From an uncultured Pelagibacteraceae bacterium (GTDB lineage Bacteria > Pseudomonadota > Alphaproteobacteria > Pelagibacterales > Pelagibacteraceae): DNA of 64,000 nt. Below the pieces are notes generated by a model. The model worked only from the letters and a program-made list of their open reading frames with translations, made no database searches and was not told where the DNA came from. A program made the position numbers and the translations under genes. The first letter of the stretch is position 1; each line of letters starts with the position of its first letter. Positions 1 to 9,375 of the stretch are shown piece after piece. The DNA lies in NCBI GenBank assembly GCA_902597215.1, contig CACJWU010000001.1, positions 1 to 64,000 of the forward strand. The letters run 5' to 3'.

Positions 1-1
1 A

Positions 2-148
2 AATAAAGAAATACCTGACAACTCTCTAGTGATTGGTTCACCAGGAAAAGTTGTAAGAGAAGTTACTGATGATGAAAAAAAAGCTGTATTTGAAAACACC
101 AAGCACTACCAAGATAATTGGAAAAAATATTCTAAATCAATTTTTTAA
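2..148 (+). CDS. C-terminal fragment of a hexapeptide-repeat (gamma-carbonic anhydrase-like) protein, truncated by window start
   Basis: Open frame from position 2 to TAA at 146-148: NKEIPDNSLVIGSPGKVVREVTDDEKKAVFENTKHYQDNWKKYSKSIF; 'IPDNSLVIGSPGKVVR' is typical of the end of left-handed beta-helix carbonic anhydrase-like proteins. Confidence 0.6.
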   Translation, partial: NKEIPDNSLVIGSPGKVVREVTDDEKKAVFENTKHYQDNWKKYSKSIF

Positions 149-744
149 GGAACTAGCCAAGCATTTTCATTATTTTCAAAATCAAACTTTGCTCTTCGAT
201 GTCCTTTTGCGGCAAGATATAGCCATTCAATAGATTTTATTTTACATTTTATAACTGTAAAATTTTTGTAACCTTCTTCGCTTTGTTCCATAGTGTAATC
301 AAAGTCCTCTAATTTAGATATCATTCCAGAAGTTGGATTATCTGATGCAGTTCCTGGTGGACTATCAGTTAAATAACAACGTCTACTTATATGCTGAGTT
401 TTCTTCCAAGATTCTTCTGTTGTAGAATTTTGGTTATTAACTTCACACTCTACTTTTACTCTTAATTGTATCTTTTCTTCTTTATCATAAAAAACTAGAG
501 AGGCATTTTTATTTTTTTTTAGAATATCTACCTTTGGAGATCTTAAATCAGTATGAAATTGTAAAAGATTGTTTGCTCTATCTGATTTGCGTAAAACAAT
601 AATTCTACCATCTACTTCATTATGATGAGCACAGATAAAGACAGGAATTCTAAACGGTGAACCTCTATTGGTCACTGCATCATCTAACATAGACCAGTAC
701 TTATTCTGAATTTCTTCTAAATTTTCATAGTATGCTGGCTGCAT
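145..744 (-). CDS. Pyridoxamine 5'-phosphate oxidase-like FMN-binding protein
   Basis: 199 aa ORF; 'FIC..HNEVDGRIIVLRKSDRANNLLQFHTDLRSPKVDILKKNKNASLVFYD' resembles the PNPOx-like split-barrel fold. Confidence 0.6.
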   Translation of the reverse strand: MQPAYYENLEEIQNKYWSMLDDAVTNRGSPFRIPVFICAHHNEVDGRIIVLRKSDRANNLLQFHTDLRSPKVDILKKNKNASLVFYDKEEKIQLRVKVECEVNNQNSTTEESWKKTQHISRRCYLTDSPPGTASDNPTSGMISKLEDFDYTMEQSEEGYKNFTVIKCKIKSIEWLYLAAKGHRRAKFDFENNENAWLVP

Positions 745-747
745 ACA

Positions 748-1617
748 TTACTTTCTAAATCTTTTAATTAAGCTTGAGGTATCCCAACGATTTCCACCCA
801 TTCCTTGTACTTCACCATAATATTTATCAACAAGTTCAGTTACAGGTAATAATGAGCCATTATTTTTGGCTTCTTCCATTGCAATCTTTAAATCTTTTCT
901 CATCCAATCAACTGCAAAACCAAAATCAAATTTATCATCTATCATTGTTTTAAATCTATTTTCCATTTGCCATGATTGAGCTGCACCTTTTGAGATAACT
1001 TCAATTACATCTTCCATATTTAATCCAGCTTTCATTCCAAAATTAATAGCTTCAGATAAACCTTGAACTAAACCTGCAATACAAATTTGATTCACCATTT
1101 TAGCTAGCTGTCCATTGCCAGGACCACCAAGTAATTTCATTTTTTTACTGTAGCAATCAATTTTATCTTTTGCCTTATCAAAGTCAGCTTGATCACCACC
1201 GATCATTACTGTTAGTGCTCCATTTTCTGCACCAGCTTGTCCACCTGACACTGGAGCATCTAATGCGCCAAATCCATTTTTTTTTGCGTGCTCATAAATT
1301 TCTCTTGCAATCGTTGCTGATGCTGTGGTGTTATCAATATAAACAGCACCTTTTTTTATAGTTTTAAAAGCACCGTTGTCACCGAATGTAACTTCCCTTA
1401 AATCGTTATCATTTCCAACACATGTAAAAATGTATTCAGCATCTTTTGCAGCTTGAGCAGGAGTTTCTGCCATTTTACCTTTGTATTCATTTATCCATTT
1501 TTCTGCTTTTGATTTTGTTCTATTAAAAACAGTTACATTGTGACCGCCTTTTGATATATAACCAGCCATTGGATAACCCATGACACCAAGACCTATGAAA
1601 GCAACATTACAACTCAT
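748..1617 (-). CDS. NAD(P)-dependent 3-hydroxyisobutyrate dehydrogenase / 2-hydroxy-3-oxopropionate reductase family
   Basis: N-term 'VAFIGLGVMGYPMAGYISKGGHNVTVFNRT', 'DAPVSGGQAGAENGALTVMIGG', 'GGPGNGQLAKMVNQ' motifs of beta-hydroxyacid dehydrogenases. Confidence 0.85.
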   Translation of the reverse strand: MSCNVAFIGLGVMGYPMAGYISKGGHNVTVFNRTKSKAEKWINEYKGKMAETPAQAAKDAEYIFTCVGNDNDLREVTFGDNGAFKTIKKGAVYIDNTTASATIAREIYEHAKKNGFGALDAPVSGGQAGAENGALTVMIGGDQADFDKAKDKIDCYSKKMKLLGGPGNGQLAKMVNQICIAGLVQGLSEAINFGMKAGLNMEDVIEVISKGAAQSWQMENRFKTMIDDKFDFGFAVDWMRKDLKIAMEEAKNNGSLLPVTELVDKYYGEVQGMGGNRWDTSSLIKRFRK

Positions 1618-1625
1618 AATTTTTT

Positions 1626-2834
1626 ATGTTTAATAGTTTAAGTTTAAAAGTAATTATATTTGGATTTATTTTTACATTTTTTTCTAGCTTTGGACAGAGT
1701 TTTTTTTTAGGTTTATTTAATTCAAGTATAAGAGAAACACTTTCTATTACTCATGGACAATTTGGCTCAATTTATGCTTCAGCCACATTACTAAGTAGTT
1801 TTCTTTTAATTTGGGTTGGAAAAAAAATTGATGATATCAATATCTTTAAATTTGCTTTTTATGTAACATTGCTCCTATCATTTTCTTGTTTTTTCTTTTC
1901 AAAGATTTCATCAATAACTTTTTTATTTATAGCTGTTTTTTTAATGAGATTTTCTGGGCAAGGATTAATGTCTCATACAGCAACAACAACTATTACAAGA
2001 TACTTTACAATTTCTAGGGGCAAAGCTCTTAGCGTAGGATGGTTTGGTCTTTCAACAGCAGAATTTATTTTACCTGTATTAATCGTTTATTTACTTACAA
2101 TTACTGCTTGGCAAAATATTTGGATATCAATATCTATATTAACCTTAATCTTTTTACCAATAGTATCATTTTTTTTAGTTAAAAAATTAGATTTCGATAC
2201 AAGGGAACAAGTGGGCCCTAGTGATATTGAGACAAAAGAAATTAAACAATGGAAAAGACTTGAAGTTATCAAAGATTATAGATTTTATATTATATGTTTA
2301 AATATGTTGGCAATGCCATGGATTGCGACTGGTGTTTTTGTTTATCAATCTTTTATTACTGAAGCAAAAGAATGGGGCTCTTTTGTTATTGCTCAATCAT
2401 TTATGGTTTATTCAATATTGTCTGTTGTTACTTTATTAGGATCTGGATTCTTAATTGATAAATTTACTAGTAGAAAACTTTTAATCTTTATGAATATACC
2501 TTTATTGATTTCTACTTTAGTTTTATTTTACTTTGATAATCCAATTACTTCTTTTGTTTTTCTAGGGTTAATAGGTATCTCTAATGGTCTAGCCAATGTT
2601 TTAGGCTCATCAACATGGGCTGAAATTTATGGTGTAAAATTTATTGGATCAATTAAAGCATTAACCACTGCTTTGATGGTTTTTTCCACTGCTTTTGGGA
2701 CAGCTTTATTTGGTTTTTTGATAGATAGAGGTTTTTCCATAGAGCAAATCGCCATGGTATCATTTATCTATATTTTGATATCTTTGATCCTATTATTTAT
2801 AGTCAGAAATAAGCTAAATCCCCAATATATTTAA
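1626..2834 (+). CDS. Major facilitator superfamily transporter
   Basis: 402 aa, about 12 hydrophobic segments, MFS-like organisation. Confidence 0.75.
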   Translation: MFNSLSLKVIIFGFIFTFFSSFGQSFFLGLFNSSIRETLSITHGQFGSIYASATLLSSFLLIWVGKKIDDINIFKFAFYVTLLLSFSCFFFSKISSITFLFIAVFLMRFSGQGLMSHTATTTITRYFTISRGKALSVGWFGLSTAEFILPVLIVYLLTITAWQNIWISISILTLIFLPIVSFFLVKKLDFDTREQVGPSDIETKEIKQWKRLEVIKDYRFYIICLNMLAMPWIATGVFVYQSFITEAKEWGSFVIAQSFMVYSILSVVTLLGSGFLIDKFTSRKLLIFMNIPLLISTLVLFYFDNPITSFVFLGLIGISNGLANVLGSSTWAEIYGVKFIGSIKALTTALMVFSTAFGTALFGFLIDRGFSIEQIAMVSFIYILISLILLFIVRNKLNPQYI

Positions 2835-2878
2835 AAAATCTCCTTGATTTTTTTTAACTCACTGTGTAGATACTGCGC

Positions 2879-3403
2879 ATGGCTAGAGTTACCGTAGAAG
2901 ATTGCATCGATAAAGTTGATAGTCCTTATGAATTAGTTTTGGTCGCAAAGGAGAGAGCAACTCAATTAAATTCAGGCATAGAACCAACTTTAGATAGAGA
3001 TAATGATAAAAATACTGTTATTGCATTAAGAGAAATTGCTGAAGAAAATATTAAAATACCAGATTTAACTGAAAGTGCTGTTTATAAGTTAAGAAAGCAT
3101 GTTGAACAGATTGATGATGGTGCTGAGGATGATGAAGATATTGGAGATGATTTTGAAAATTTATACAAAGGTGAAATTTCAAAGAGCGGAACACCTATTT
3201 TACCGTCAAAAAGAGCAAGAAGAACCCCTGAAAAGATACAAGTTTCTCAAGAAGATTTAGCTGAACTTTCTCAAACAGCCAAGCCAGAAATAGAAACTTC
3301 AAATACTAATGATATAGAGGAAGATGAGACCGATGTTTCTTTAGAAGAAGTCTCTGAGAGTGAGGATCAAGCAGCAGACGATACAGGGAACTCAAATTCT
3401 TAA
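2879..3403 (+). CDS. rpoZ: DNA-directed RNA polymerase omega subunit with long acidic C-terminal extension
   Basis: N-term '[33 protein letters not shown]...[18 protein letters not shown]' is canonical RpoZ. Confidence 0.93.
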   Translation: MARVTVEDCIDKVDSPYELVLVAKERATQLNSGIEPTLDRDNDKNTVIALREIAEENIKIPDLTESAVYKLRKHVEQIDDGAEDDEDIGDDFENLYKGEISKSGTPILPSKRARRTPEKIQVSQEDLAELSQTAKPEIETSNTNDIEEDETDVSLEEVSESEDQAADDTGNSNS

Positions 3404-3409
3404 GATCAA

Positions 3410-4555
3410 TTAATTACAAAATTCCTTTATTATTTTTTGTCGGTGTTCATCTAGATCAGGTATTTCACCTCTTTTTTTTTCATCTTTATAAGAAGACATT
3501 TTAATTGGGTTCCCAGCCAGTTTAAAGTCTCCAACAACTTTGTGAAACGCTTTAACAATCATGTTTCTTGACTCTATTTGAGGGTTTTCAACAGCCTCTT
3601 TAATATTGAAAATTGGTCCACATGGAATTTTATCTTTTTCCATTTCACTAACCCAATCACTTGTTCTTTTACTTGATAATTTTTCCTCTAAAATTTTTTT
3701 TAGCTCATCCATATTCTTTGCTCTTGATGAGTTGTTAAAAAATTTTGGATCTTTACTAATCTTTGAGATTTTTAGAAGACTACAAAGTTTTTCAAAAAGT
3801 TTATCATTTCCAGCTGCAATTATTATGTAACTATCTTGAGTTTTAAAAGCTTCAAAAGGTGCAATCGATGGATGTCTTGATCCCATTGGTTTTGGAATTT
3901 CATTATTAGATAGATAACGCGCTATGGCATTTTCTAAGATAGCTATCTGACAATCAAGCATCGAAACGTCTATGAACATTCCTTTCCCAGTTTTTTGTCT
4001 ATCATATAAAGCTGCATTAATACCTATGGCAGTAAAAAGCCCAGCAGTGATATCTCCAATAGATGTTCCAACTCTAGTAGGTTCAGAATTGGGTTGACCT
4101 GTAACACTCATTAAACCTCCCATACCTTGAACAACCATATCGTAAGCTGGCAATTCTTTAAGTGGACCTGTTTGACCAAAACCTGAAGCAGAAGCGTAAA
4201 TTAGTTTTGGATATTTTTTATTAACATCTTTCCATCCAAACCCCCATTTTTCTAAAGTTCCAGGTTTAAAGTTTTCAACTAAAATATCTGCTTTGGATAA
4301 AATTTTTTCAAAAATTTTTTTGTCTTCTTCATTTTTTAAATTAAGGGCAATACTTTCTTTTCCTCTATTTAGAGACATAAAATATGCAGAGTAATTTTTT
4401 ATAAATGGTCCAAATTTTCTTGAGTCATCTCCAATTTCTGGAGCTTCGACTTTAATTATTCTAGCTCCTAAATCTGATAATATCATAGTGCAGTAAGGTC
4501 CTACTAATACTCTTGTTAAATCAACTACCAGTAGGTTTTTTAACGGTCCATCCAT
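3410..4555 (-). CDS. CaiB/BaiF family (class III) CoA-transferase
   Basis: 'GPLKNLLVVDLTRVLVGPYCTMILSDLGARIIKVEAPEIGDDSR', 'LVENFKPGTLEKWGFGW', 'ASGFGQTGPLKELPAYDMVVQGMGGLMSVTG'. Confidence 0.92.
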   Translation of the reverse strand: MDGPLKNLLVVDLTRVLVGPYCTMILSDLGARIIKVEAPEIGDDSRKFGPFIKNYSAYFMSLNRGKESIALNLKNEEDKKIFEKILSKADILVENFKPGTLEKWGFGWKDVNKKYPKLIYASASGFGQTGPLKELPAYDMVVQGMGGLMSVTGQPNSEPTRVGTSIGDITAGLFTAIGINAALYDRQKTGKGMFIDVSMLDCQIAILENAIARYLSNNEIPKPMGSRHPSIAPFEAFKTQDSYIIIAAGNDKLFEKLCSLLKISKISKDPKFFNNSSRAKNMDELKKILEEKLSSKRTSDWVSEMEKDKIPCGPIFNIKEAVENPQIESRNMIVKAFHKVVGDFKLAGNPIKMSSYKDEKKRGEIPDLDEHRQKIIKEFCN

Positions 4556-4585
4556 ATCAATTCATTTTACATGATTTTTATCGAC

Positions 4586-4614
4586 TTGACTCTTATTAAT
4601 AAGTTCATTTTAAT
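4586..4614 (+). promoter_or_regulatory. Candidate promoter of dctP with a palindrome in the spacer
   Basis: TTGACT (4586-4591), 17-nt spacer, TTTAAT (4609-4614); spacer begins with perfect 12-bp palindrome CTTATTAATAAG (4592-4603). Confidence 0.45.
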
Positions 4615-4648
4615 TGAATTATAAAAAATAACAAGAGAGGGAAAAATA

Positions 4649-5659
4649 ATGTTTAAAAAAATATCATTATATTTAACTTCATTAGTTTTTGTTTTTACCA
4701 CTATTGGTTCAGCTTATGCGGTTACACTAAAAGCGAGTCACCAATGGCCTGGCACTCCAAGAGCTGATGGATCTTATGACCCACGTCATGAAATGGTGCA
4801 AATCATTGCAGACGAGGTTAAAAAAGCAAATGTTGGTATAGATATCAGAATTTATCCAGCTAAATCATTATACAAACCAAAAGAACAGTGGAAACCAATG
4901 ACAACTGGTCAGTTAGATATTTCTGCTTTTCCATTAGCATACGCTTCTAAGTTCCATCCAGAATTTGATGCAACTTTAATGCCTGGAACTGTAAAAAATC
5001 ATGATCACGCATTAAGATTTAATAAAGGTCCAATGATGACTGAAATTAAAAAAATTATTAATGATGCTGGTGTTGTAGTTTTATCTGATGCTTGGTTAGG
5101 TGGTGGTTTTGCTTCAAAAACAAAATGTATTAAAAATCCTAGCGATGCAAAAGGACAGGTAATGAGAGCTGCTGGTAAAGCATTTAACCAAATGTTAGAA
5201 GCTGCTGGAGCGGGCATACAAAGTATGCCATCATCTGAAATTTATACTGGTTTACAAACAGGTGTATTGACTGGTGCTAATACTAGTTCAGGAAGTTTTG
5301 TGAGTTATAAAATTTATGAACAAGTTTCATGTGCAACGCCTCCAGGAAAATTTGGATTATGGTTTATGTATGAACCAATTCTTATGTCTAAAAAGTCTTT
5401 TGATGCTTTAAATTCTAAGCAACAAAAAGCTTTGATGAAAGCTGGAAAAGTTGCTGAAAAATACATGACAGCTCAAGTGGAAAACTTAGATAAAAAGTTT
5501 GAAGAAGCTTATAAAGCTGCAGGTGTTAAATTAGTATACATGAACGAAAAAGATCATGCAGCGTGGGTGGAGATTGCAAAAAAATCATCTCACAAAGCAT
5601 TTGCTGACAAAGTTCCAGGTGGTGATAAGCTGATGGAAATGGCTTTAGCAGTTAAATAA
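4649..5659 (+). CDS. dctP: TRAP transporter periplasmic solute-binding protein (DctP family)
   Basis: Signal peptide; 'KASHQWPGTPRADGSYDPRHEMVQIIADEVKKAN'; followed by DctQ and DctM genes. Confidence 0.9.
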   Translation: MFKKISLYLTSLVFVFTTIGSAYAVTLKASHQWPGTPRADGSYDPRHEMVQIIADEVKKANVGIDIRIYPAKSLYKPKEQWKPMTTGQLDISAFPLAYASKFHPEFDATLMPGTVKNHDHALRFNKGPMMTEIKKIINDAGVVVLSDAWLGGGFASKTKCIKNPSDAKGQVMRAAGKAFNQMLEAAGAGIQSMPSSEIYTGLQTGVLTGANTSSGSFVSYKIYEQVSCATPPGKFGLWFMYEPILMSKKSFDALNSKQQKALMKAGKVAEKYMTAQVENLDKKFEEAYKAAGVKLVYMNEKDHAAWVEIAKKSSHKAFADKVPGGDKLMEMALAVK

Positions 5660-5673
5660 AATAATATATAAAG

Positions 5674-5709
5674 AACCCCTATTTATTCTTATTAAATAGG
5701 GGTTTTTTT
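5674..5709 (+). terminator. Strong intrinsic terminator between dctP and dctQ
   Basis: Perfect 12-bp stem AACCCCTATTTA/TAAATAGGGGTT (5674-5685/5693-5704), 7-nt loop, T7 tract 5703-5709 immediately followed by ATG at 5710. Confidence 0.85.
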
Positions 5710-6204
5710 ATGAAAAAAAAATATCTACAATTTTGTGACTTTATAGCTAAAGCTTGTGGTGCTTTTGCAGTATTAGCTTTACTCTTATCAATCTTAGTGA
5801 TTGTAGAGTTAGTTTTTGAAAGATATTTTTTTCAAAGAGCAATTACATGGCAGACAGAATTAGTTACCATGTTACTAGTTGCATCAACTTTTATAGGGAG
5901 TGTATATGTGCTTAGTGAAAAAGCCCATGTAAGTATGGAATGGATTTATGATTTTCTCTCAAAAAAAAATATTATTCGCTTAAAAATTTTTACTTCTTTG
6001 TTAAGTTTAATATTTTTTTTAATTTTATTTTATTTTGGATTTTTAATGGTTGAGGAGGCATTCACAAAAAATTATTCAACCGGAACTGTTTGGGATCCAC
6101 CTTTATGGATACCATATTCGTCAATGGCTTTAGGTGCTATACTAATGATACTTCAATATATAGCTGAAATAATAAAACTCACTGATGACAAGGATTATAA
6201 TTAA
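5710..6204 (+). CDS. dctQ: TRAP transporter small permease (DctQ family)
   Basis: 164 aa, 4 TM segments, location between dctP and dctM. Confidence 0.88.
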   Translation: MKKKYLQFCDFIAKACGAFAVLALLLSILVIVELVFERYFFQRAITWQTELVTMLLVASTFIGSVYVLSEKAHVSMEWIYDFLSKKNIIRLKIFTSLLSLIFFLILFYFGFLMVEEAFTKNYSTGTVWDPPLWIPYSSMALGAILMILQYIAEIIKLTDDKDYN

Positions 6205-7535
6205 TGGACCCATTGATAATAGCTTTAATTGTAGCAGTTTTTACTTTATTGGTACTTTTTTCTGGAATTCCAATTGCTTTTGGTTTGAGCTTTGTATCGA
6301 TTGTTCTTTTAGTATCATTTGAAGGCTTTCAAATGCTTGATGTTTTTGCTGAAACATTCTTTGCTGGGTTAAATTCATTTGTTTTGCTCTCGATACCTAT
6401 GTTTATTTTAATGGGAATGGCAGTTGCCAATTCTCCTGCAGGTAAAGATTTATACATAGGATTAGATAGATGGCTTTGGAGAGTACCAGGTGGACTAGTA
6501 ATTTCTAATATAGGAGCATGTTCAATTTTTGCTGCATTGAGTGGATCAAGTCCTGCAACTTGTGCAGCTATTGGAACTATGGGAATACCCGAAATGAGAA
6601 AAAGGGGGTATTCAGATCAAATAGCCACTGGAACTATTGCAGCTGGTGGGACTTTAGGAGTTTTAATTCCTCCTAGTATTGTTTTAATTGTTTATGGAAT
6701 TGCAACAGGGACATCAATTGGTAGATTATTTTTATGTGGATTGGTGCCAGGATTTATGTTGGCAGGTATGTTTGCAATTTGGGCACTTATCCATAGTTAT
6801 TTTATAGATAAAGACGCTTCAAAAGCTTTAAGAAATAGGGTAAAGCCAACATTAAAAGAAAAACTTGAGGTATTACCCAGAATTCTTCCATTTTTAGCAA
6901 TTATTGCTGGTGTTTTGTATGTTTTGTATGGTGGTGTTGCAACTCCTTCAGAAGCATCCGGAGTTGGGGCGTTCTTAGTTTTTGTTTTAATTGCTGTTGT
7001 TTATAAAATTTATCAGCCAAAAAAGATTTGGAATATTGTTAAAGTATCAATGAAAGAGAGTGTAATGATAATGTTTATTATTGCAGCCTCTTATCTTTTT
7101 GCCTTCACTCTTTCACAATTATACGTAACTCAGTCTTTAGCTCAAAGTATGGTTGAGCTAAGTTCAAATAAGTGGGTTGTATTTATTTTGATTAATATAT
7201 TCCTTTTAATTGCTGGTTTCTTTTTACCTCCCGTTGCAGTAATAGTAATGACTTCTGCTATATTATTACCAGTTATAACAACTTTAGGATTTGATCCTTA
7301 TTGGTTTGCAATAGTGTTTACTATAAATATGGAAATAGGATTGATAACTCCTCCAGTTGGATTAAATCTTTATATTATAAAGGGAATTACACCCGACGTG
7401 AGTTTGTCAGAAATTTTAAAAGGTTCTATTCCATTTATGATAATTATGGCTTTGGCTATTTTAATTCTATGTATATTTCCTGAAATTGTTACATGGTTAC
7501 CTGATAAAGTGATGGGTAAGGCACTTGGATACTAA
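6204..7535 (+). CDS. dctM: TRAP transporter large permease (DctM family)
   Basis: 'FSGIPIAFGLSFVSIVLL', 'SSPATCAAIGTMGIPEMRKRGY', 'AAGGTLGVLIPPSIVLIVYG' DctM motifs. Confidence 0.95.
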   Translation: MDPLIIALIVAVFTLLVLFSGIPIAFGLSFVSIVLLVSFEGFQMLDVFAETFFAGLNSFVLLSIPMFILMGMAVANSPAGKDLYIGLDRWLWRVPGGLVISNIGACSIFAALSGSSPATCAAIGTMGIPEMRKRGYSDQIATGTIAAGGTLGVLIPPSIVLIVYGIATGTSIGRLFLCGLVPGFMLAGMFAIWALIHSYFIDKDASKALRNRVKPTLKEKLEVLPRILPFLAIIAGVLYVLYGGVATPSEASGVGAFLVFVLIAVVYKIYQPKKIWNIVKVSMKESVMIMFIIAASYLFAFTLSQLYVTQSLAQSMVELSSNKWVVFILINIFLLIAGFFLPPVAVIVMTSAILLPVITTLGFDPYWFAIVFTINMEIGLITPPVGLNLYIIKGITPDVSLSEILKGSIPFMIIMALAILILCIFPEIVTWLPDKVMGKALGY

Positions 7536-8526
7536 AATAAGGATTAATAGAAAAGTTTCAGTTGCCCCAATGATGGATTGCACTGATAGACATGATCGTT
7601 TTTTTCTCAGGTTAATGAGCAAAAATGTAATGCTTTATACGGAAATGGTTGCTACAAAATCTGCTCTCCATGGAGATAGAAATAAAATTTTATCTTATAG
7701 TCCTGAAGAGAAACCTTTGGCTTTACAGGTAGGTGGTTCTAATAAAGATGAATTAGCAGAAGTCGCAAAAATTGCAGAAGACATGGGTTATGACGAGATA
7801 AATATCAATCTTGGATGCCCAAGTAAAAAAGTTCAAAAAAACAAGTTTGGTGCATGTCTAATGAAGGAACCAGACTTAGTTGCTGAATGTATTTATTCTA
7901 TGGTCAAAGTGTGCAAAATTCCTGTGACAGCCAAAACTCGAATAGGTTTTGATGATATTGAAGATTTTGATTATCTTAATAATTTTATTCACAAAATGAA
8001 GAATGTGGGTACAAAAACATTTATTTTACATGCAAGAAAAGCAATACTCTCTGGTTTATCACCTAAGCAAAATTTGAATATCCCAAAATTAAATTACAAG
8101 ATGGTTTATGATATTAAAAAAGCAAATCCAGATTTAGAAATTATTATAAATGGTGGAATAACTAAAATAAGTGAAATAAATGATCACATGAATTTTTGTG
8201 ATGGTGTGATGATTGGTAGATCAATCTATCAGAACCCATATTCTTTAGTAGAAATTGAAAAAGAAATATTCAACACAACCGATAGTCCTTCAAGAGAAGA
8301 AGTCGTAAAAAAGCTTTTAGAGTATTTAGATAATGAGGTAAAGAAAGGGACTAAAGTAAATCACATAATGAGACACACAGTTGGATTATACCATGGTCAG
8401 ATAGGTTCTAAAGAATGGAAAAGATATTTAAGTGATAATATGATGGCAAGAGACTCTGATTTTCAAAAAGCAAAACATATTATGACTATCGTTCAAAATA
8501 ATGAAAAAGCTAATCAAGTAAGTTAA
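7525..8526 (+). CDS. dusA: tRNA-dihydrouridine synthase A
   Basis: 'SVAPMMDCTDRHDRFFLRLMSKNVMLYTEMV', 'NINLGCPSKKVQKNKFGACLM', 'NGGI'; TTG start overlapping dctM by 11 nt. Confidence 0.92.
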   Translation: MDTKIRINRKVSVAPMMDCTDRHDRFFLRLMSKNVMLYTEMVATKSALHGDRNKILSYSPEEKPLALQVGGSNKDELAEVAKIAEDMGYDEININLGCPSKKVQKNKFGACLMKEPDLVAECIYSMVKVCKIPVTAKTRIGFDDIEDFDYLNNFIHKMKNVGTKTFILHARKAILSGLSPKQNLNIPKLNYKMVYDIKKANPDLEIIINGGITKISEINDHMNFCDGVMIGRSIYQNPYSLVEIEKEIFNTTDSPSREEVVKKLLEYLDNEVKKGTKVNHIMRHTVGLYHGQIGSKEWKRYLSDNMMARDSDFQKAKHIMTIVQNNEKANQVS

Positions 8527-8528
8527 TA

Positions 8529-9365
8529 ATGGAAACGATTGCTATTGCTGAATTAATAAATTTGTTATTTGTTTTAGCAGTTGCAGCTGCTGGAGCAGGT
8601 TTCATGGCTGGATTGCTAGGTGTAGGTGGTGGAATTGTCATGGTTCCTGCTCTTTATTATGCTTTCACAGTTTTGGATTTCGACATTATTACTAGAATGC
8701 ATTTATCAGTTGGTACATCTCTTGCTATAATCATTCCTACTTCAATTATTTCAACCATGACCCACAAGGAGTATGATGCTGTTGATTTTAAAATGGTAAA
8801 ATCATTCGGAGTTTTTATTTTAGCAGGTGTTATTTGTGGAACTTTTTTAGCTGTAAATTTAAAAACACCTGCTTTAATTTTATTTTTTTCAATATTTGCG
8901 CTTATGGTAGGGTTATTTTTTATTTTTTTAAGAGAGAAACTTGTAGATAATCCAAAAAAAATATCAGCTATTGTAAAAAATATTTCTGGAGTAATTATTG
9001 GATTTATATCTGTACCCTTAGGCATAGGTGGTGGATCTTTAATGGTTCCATTTATGAGGACATTTGGATATGATATTAGAAAATCAATTGGAACATCAGC
9101 AGCAGTTGGATTTTTAATTGCTGTAACTGGAACAATCACAATGATAACAGGCGGTAAAATAATTGATAATGTAAATACCCCCTATAGTATTGGATACATA
9201 AATTTATTAGGATTTGGAGTATTTGTACCTGTAACTATGGTTATGGCTCGAATAGGAGCTAAAGTTGTCCATAAAATTGATAAAAAGTTACTTAGTAAAA
9301 TTTTTGGAGTATTTTTAATTTTAGTATCAATGCGATCTTTTATAGAGTATTTAAATATTAACTAA
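8529..9365 (+). CDS. TauE/SafE family sulfite-exporter-like membrane protein (paralog 1)
   Basis: 'GAGFMAGLLGVGGGIVMVPALYY' and second half-repeat 'SVPLGIGGGSLMVPFMRTFGYDIRKSIGTSAAVGFLIA'. Confidence 0.88.
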   Translation: METIAIAELINLLFVLAVAAAGAGFMAGLLGVGGGIVMVPALYYAFTVLDFDIITRMHLSVGTSLAIIIPTSIISTMTHKEYDAVDFKMVKSFGVFILAGVICGTFLAVNLKTPALILFFSIFALMVGLFFIFLREKLVDNPKKISAIVKNISGVIIGFISVPLGIGGGSLMVPFMRTFGYDIRKSIGTSAAVGFLIAVTGTITMITGGKIIDNVNTPYSIGYINLLGFGVFVPVTMVMARIGAKVVHKIDKKLLSKIFGVFLILVSMRSFIEYLNIN

Positions 9366-9375
9366 AAACAAAAAA

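Noticed and set aside
2833-2854. AAAAAATC-tcctt-GATTTTTTT hairpin after the MFS gene as a terminator
   Set aside because: Stem is almost all A-T and expected by chance in this AT-rich sequence; not strong enough to list.
7301-7483. 60-aa overlapping ORF inside dctM
   Set aside because: Fully contained in another frame of a clear DctM coding region; no independent evidence.
8657-9139. Antisense 160-aa ORF over the first TauE/SafE gene (and similar antisense ORFs, e.g. 11624-11995, 12227-12427, 54528-54887, 56698-57093, 57736-57990, 60176-60424, 61088-61513, 62908-63294)
   Set aside because: They lie wholly opposite well-supported genes, have low-complexity compositions explained by the sense codons, and show no recognisable family motif.
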